Positions 59,924-64,000 of a stretch of DNA of 64,000 bases are shown piece after piece. Within the stretch, counting starts at the first letter, position 1. Every line of letters begins with the position of its first letter. Where the stretch lies: positions 310,001 through 374,000 of the forward strand of contig NZ_PJON01000001.1 of the NCBI RefSeq assembly GCF_002900975.1, written 5' to 3'. Both the position numbers and the translations under genes were made by a program. Source of the stretch: Tabrizicola aquatica (GTDB lineage Bacteria; Pseudomonadota; Alphaproteobacteria; Rhodobacterales; Rhodobacteraceae). Under the pieces are notes generated by a model, which saw nothing but the letters and a program-made list of their open reading frames with translations, was not told where the DNA came from and did not search any database.

Positions 59924-60816
59924 GTGGCGAGGCGTTGTACCAGCATCTGGAAAACGGCGCGACGACCGTTTGCCGTGCCTGGACGGTCACGCGGCGGGAT
60001 GGGCAGGTGCTGGGCTTCACCGATCATGACCGCGATCTGGTGGTCCAGGACATTCTCTGCCGCGCGGATACCGGGATGACTGCGCGGGCGTTGCAGCAGA
60101 CGACTGGGCTATCGGTCGACAACTCGGAAGCCATCGGCGCGCTGAGTGCTGCCGCGATCTCGGAAGGAGATATCCTGGCAGGTCGGTTCGACGGCGCCGA
60201 GGTGCGGGCGTTTTTGGTCAACTGGGCAAACCCTGCGGACAATATCGAGCAGTTCCGCGGGTCGCTGGGCGAGATCGAACGTTCCGGCGGGAGTTTCCGG
60301 GCCGAGTTGCGCGGCCTGGCCGAGATTCTGAACCAGCCGCAGGGCCAAGCCTACATGCCCCGCTGCTCTGCCGTTCTGGGCGATGACCGCTGCCGGTTCC
60401 ACACCGATCAGCCGGGCTACTCCGCCCTGTGGGAGGTCGAGCAGGTAGAGGAGGGCCGCGTGTTCACCCAGTCCGAGATCGGCGGGTTCGATGCCGGCTG
60501 GTTCGCCCACGGCCGCTTCGAGATGCTGACCGGGGCGGCGGCGGGACTGGTGGGGATGGTGAAGAACGACGCTGTCGACGGCGGTGGTCGGAGGATCGAG
60601 CTTTGGCAATCGATCAACGCGCCAATCTTGCCAGGCGACCAGTTCCGCGTGATCGCAGGATGCGACAAGGCCGATACGACATGCCGGTCAAAATTTGCCA
60701 ACTTCCTGAATTTCCGTGGCTTTCCGCATATTCCGGGCGAGGATTGGCTGGCGTCCTATCCCGTGCCGGGCCGACCAAACTCGGGCGGACGCAGGATCAC
60801 GGGGGCGGGGCAGTGA
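59920..60816 (+). CDS. GTA g13, tail hub protein (DUF2163)
   Basis: A 298-residue protein with the DUF2163 pattern LENGATTVCRAWTVTRRDGQVLGFTDHDRDL, AYMPRCSAVLGDDRCRF, and a C-terminal CDKADTTCRSKFANFLNFRGFPHIPGEDWL. Several conserved Cys suggest a bound iron-sulfur or metal site, as proposed for the RcGTA hub. The stop overlaps the GTG start of g14. Confidence 0.94.
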   Translation: MSGEALYQHLENGATTVCRAWTVTRRDGQVLGFTDHDRDLVVQDILCRADTGMTARALQQTTGLSVDNSEAIGALSAAAISEGDILAGRFDGAEVRAFLVNWANPADNIEQFRGSLGEIERSGGSFRAELRGLAEILNQPQGQAYMPRCSAVLGDDRCRFHTDQPGYSALWEVEQVEEGRVFTQSEIGGFDAGWFAHGRFEMLTGAAAGLVGMVKNDAVDGGGRRIELWQSINAPILPGDQFRVIAGCDKADTTCRSKFANFLNFRGFPHIPGEDWLASYPVPGRPNSGGRRITGAGQ

Positions 60817-61256
60817 GCATCGCAGACGCGATTGTCGCTGAGGCGCGCGAGTGGATCGGAACACCCTATCTGCACCAGGCCAGCGTGAAAGGGGCGGGGA
60901 CTGACTGCCTGGGTCTCTTGCGCGGTCTTTGGCGCAAGCTGCACGGGGCCGAGCCGGAGGCGGTGCCGCCCTATACCGAGGACTGGGCCCAGCCGGGGCG
61001 GCGCGAGGTTTTGCTGCACGCAGCCCGTCGCTGGCTTCTGGAGCGTCCCCTGTCCAGCGAAGCGCCCGGGGATGTCCTTCTGTTCCGAATGCGGAACGGC
61101 AGCATTGCCAAGCACCTTGGGGTGCAGTCCGAGACCGGACCACATGCGCGCTTCATCCATTCCTACACCGGGCACGGCGTCGTCGAGAGCCCACTGTCGC
61201 AGCCGTGGCGCCGGCGGATCGTCGCCCGCTTCGCCTTTCCTGAAGGAGCCGTCTGA
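60813..61256 (+). CDS. GTA g14, NlpC/P60-family cell wall peptidase
   Basis: A 147-residue cysteine peptidase: EAREWIGTPYLHQASVKGAGTDCLGLLRGLW with catalytic Cys, and KHLGVQSETGPHARFIHSYTGHGVVES with catalytic His. It would locally digest recipient peptidoglycan during DNA injection. GTG start at 60813 in a GTGA overlap with g13. Confidence 0.94.
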   Translation: MSIADAIVAEAREWIGTPYLHQASVKGAGTDCLGLLRGLWRKLHGAEPEAVPPYTEDWAQPGRREVLLHAARRWLLERPLSSEAPGDVLLFRMRNGSIAKHLGVQSETGPHARFIHSYTGHGVVESPLSQPWRRRIVARFAFPEGAV

Positions 61257-64000
61257 ATGGCAACTCTACTTCTTTCGGCCGCCGGTGCTGCCATCGGCGC
61301 CGGGTTCGGCGGCACGGTTCTGGGGCTGTCCGGGGCCGTCATCGGCCGGGCCATCGGAGCGACACTGGGCCGGGTCCTCGACCAACGTCTGCTTGGCGCA
61401 GGGTCCGACCCGGTGGATGTCGGGCGGATCGACCGTCTGCGTCTGACCGGGGCCGGGGAAGGGGCCCCGATCGGCCAGATCTGGGGGCGGGTGCGGCTGG
61501 GGGGCCAGGTGATCTGGGCGACAGAGTTCCGGGAATCGGTCCAGCGCCGTCGTGCCGGAAAGGGGGCGCCCAAGCCAAAGATCAACGAGTACAGCTATTC
61601 GGTCAGCCTGGCGATCGCCCTGTGTGAGGGTGAGATTTTGCGGGTCGGTCGGATCTGGGCGGATGGAAACGAGATTTCGCCCGCTAGCCTGCACCTGCGA
61701 GTCTACGTCGGCAGCGAGTCGCAACTGCCTGACCCGCTGATCGAGGCGGTCGAGGGCGCTGGTCGTGCGCCCGCCTATCGCGGACTGGCCTATGTCGTGA
61801 TTGAGGACCTGGAACTGGCGCCCTATGGCAACCGGGTGCCGCAGTTCAATTTCGAGGTGGTCCGGGCAGCGCAAGGATCGGCGGTAGCGTCGGGTTCGAC
61901 TCTGGACACAGCTGTCAGTGCTGTCGCCTTTATCCCCGGGACAGGCGAATACAGCCTGGCGACGACGCCGGTACACTATGCCGAGGCACCTGGCCGCAAC
62001 AGATCGGCCAACGTGCATTCCCCGTCGGGGCAGACCGACTTTGCGACCAGTCTGGAGCAGCTGGACGCGGAACTGCCCATGACCGGCTCGGTTTCGCTCG
62101 TTGTCTCGTGGTTTGGCGACGATCTGCGTTGCGGCTCGTGCAGTGTGCGACCGAAGGTGGAGCAGACGCTGCGCGACGGCAAGCCGATGGTCTGGCGGGC
62201 AGGCGGAATCCTTCGGCCAGATGCGTTCGAGGTGCCCAAGATCGATGGCAAATCGATCTACGGCGGGACACCGGCAGATGGCTCGGTCGTCGAAGCGATC
62301 CAGGCGATCCGCGCCGCGGGCAAAGAGGTCATGTTCTATCCCTTCGTGCTGATGGATCAGATCGAAGGCAACACGCTTCCCGACCCATGGACCGGAGCGC
62401 CGACGCAGCCCAAGCTTCCCTGGCGCGGACGGGTGACCTTGTCGGTTGCCCCCGGTCGTGAGGGCAGTCCTGATCGGACCGTCGACGCAGAGGCGGAGGT
62501 GGCAGCATTCTTTGGTACGGTTCAGCCCAGTGACTTTTCCATCCAGAACGGTATGATCGAGTATTCCGGTCCTGAAGATTGGGGATACCGGCGTTTCATC
62601 CTGCATTATGCGATGCTTTGTGCCCAAGCCGGCGGCGTGGATGCCTTCTGCATCGGATCGGAAATGCGGTCATTGACCCAGATCCGGGGCCAGGCCGACG
62701 GGTTTCCATCGGTCGTCGCGCTGCGACAGCTGGCGCGCGATGTTCGCGCAATCCTTGGGCCGGATACCAAGATCAGCTACGCGGCCGACTGGTCCGAATA
62801 CTTCGGCTATCATGTCGACGGGAACGTCTATTTCCACCTTGATCCGCTGTGGGCCGACCCCGAGATCGATTTTGTTGCCATCGACAACTACATGCCGCTG
62901 TCCGACTGGCGTGATGGTGAGGACCACGCCGATGCTAGCTGGGGCTCAATCTATAACCTCGACTATCTGAAGGCCAACATCGCTGGGGGCGAAGGGTTCG
63001 ACTGGTTCTACGACGGCGCGGAGGGCGCCGCTGCACAACGCCGGATACCCATCACGGATGAGGCTTTCGGCGAGGATTGGGTGTTCCGGTACAAGGATTT
63101 GCGGTCCTGGTGGTCGAACCTTCACCATGACCGCGTGAACGGCAGTCGAAGCCCGAACCCTACTGCCTGGGTACCGGCGTCGAAACCCATCCGCTTCACC
63201 GAATATGGATGTGCTGCCATCGACAAGGGGTCCAATTAGCCGAACCGGTTTCTTGATAGTGCGTCGTCGGAATCTGGGTTGCCCGCCTGGTCAAATGGTC
63301 GTCGCGATGATCTGATCCAGATGCAGTACCTGCTGGCAATGCGCAGCTTCTGGATTGATCCCGCGAACAATCCGGTGTCGCCGCTTTATGATGCTGCCAT
63401 GGTCGATTTCGACCGTGCCCATGTCTGGGCATGGGACGCCCGACCATTCCCGGAATTCCCCGGACAGACCGAGGTCTGGAGCGATGGCGACAATTATGCG
63501 CGCGGCCATTGGTTGAATGGCAGGGCGACGAACCAGCCCTTGGACCGCGTGGTTGCAGAGGTCTGTGCGCGCTCGGGGCAGGCAGAGGTCGAGACGTCCA
63601 GGCTTTACGGATTGGTTCGCGGCTATCAGCAGTCGGATGTTACGTCGGGGCGTGCTGCCTTGCAACCCCTGATGCTTGCCTTCGGTTTCGATGCAATAGA
63701 GCGGGACGGACGCCTGACCTTTCGAAGCCGCACCGGCAGGGTCGACTACTTGGTGCATGACGAGGACCTGGTCTTGGCGCCGGACCTTAACGGCAGCTTC
63801 GAGACGACGCGAGCGGCCGAGGCGGAAATCGCCGGACAGGTGCGCGTTGGGTTCGTTGATGCGCAATCCAGTTACGAAACTCGGTCCGCCGAAGCACGTT
63901 TCCCGGACGAGGTGGCGCGTTCTGTGTCGCAAACTGACCTTCCTCTGGCCCTAACCCGCCTTGAAGGGCAACGCACCGTCGAACGCTGGCTTGCTGAGGC
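61257..64000 (+). pseudogene. GTA g15, tail fibre/host-specificity (megatron) protein, interrupted by an amber codon and cut by window end
   Basis: The frame begins right after g14 with a hydrophobic Gly-rich start (LLLSAAGAAIGAGFGGTVLGLSG). It carries the GTA TIM-barrel-like domain (ISYAADWSEYFGYHVDGNVYFHLDPLWADPEIDFVAIDNYMPLSDWRDG) and runs 660 codons to TAG at 63237-63239. Past the stop the same frame stays open to base 64000 with clearly homologous sequence (PNRFLDSASSESGLPAWSNG...). The usual residue at the stop would be Gln in a KGSNQPN context, so one C-to-T change of CAG explains it. Either the receptor-binding end is lost, the stop is read through, or it is a base-call error. Confidence 0.85.

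Noticed and set aside
63431-63954. Short ORFs after the g15 amber codon (109 and 65 codons)
   Set aside because: They are in other frames than the g15 continuation; the continuous, homologous-looking frame from 63240 to 64000 explains the region better.

Overview
The window is GC-rich (high GC at third codon positions) and reads as a chromosomal segment of a purple non-sulfur or aerobic anoxygenic phototroph of the Rhodobacterales (Rhodobacter/Paracoccaceae type). Four things point there: the gene order of the photosynthesis gene cluster, a bacteriochlorophyll a pathway with crtA (spheroidene branch), a urease cluster of the Rhodobacter type, and an RcGTA-like gene transfer agent (GTA) cluster. 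No rRNA, tRNA, CRISPR array or insertion sequence was recognised.

Layout. (1) 1-6543: C2-sulfonate and sulfite module: 3' end of sulfoacetaldehyde acetyltransferase (xsc), a TauE/TauZ-type exporter, acetate kinase, and a three-subunit membrane-bound molybdenum sulfite dehydrogenase (soeABC). Together they would turn sulfoacetaldehyde into acetyl phosphate plus sulfite, make ATP from the former, and oxidise or export the latter. (2) 6556-7899: phosphomannomutase/phosphoglucomutase. (3) 8044-14951: urease cluster ureD-A-x-B-cyclase-AhpD-like-x-C-(x)-E-F-G with several unusual inserted genes. (4) 14952-15275: REP-rich intergenic region. (5) 15276-48348: most of a photosynthesis gene cluster. The leftward block, read from its promoter end near 31.4 kb, is bchF-N-B-H-L-M-lhaA-puhA-B-C-bciE-acsF-puhE-hemA, followed by cycA. 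The rightward block is aerR-ppsR-bchE-J-G-pucC-like-bchP-idi. Next come leftward crtA-bchI-D-O and rightward crtI-B-tspO. (6) 48642-51083: fabF and mltG. (7) 51285-64000: GTA genes g1 to g15 in canonical order.

The photosynthesis cluster holds its own redox/light control: PpsR and its cobalamin-binding antirepressor AerR lie between divergent bch operons. Six exact TGT-N12-ACA operators plus one degenerate copy lie in the bchF/aerR, bchE, bchG and crtA/crtI promoter regions. It encodes both oxygen-dependent (AcsF plus BciE) and oxygen-independent (BchE) ring E cyclases. crtC-F, bchCXYZ and puf genes, which follow tspO in typical Rhodobacter clusters, are not here, so the cluster is either split or incomplete.

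The GTA cluster has a clear sigma70-like promoter, a full CtrA-type box and a GNRA-capped hairpin in front of g1. All genes g1-g14 look intact, but g15 (tail fibre/host-specificity protein) is interrupted by one in-frame amber codon at 63237-63239, with the reading frame continuing unbroken to the window end.
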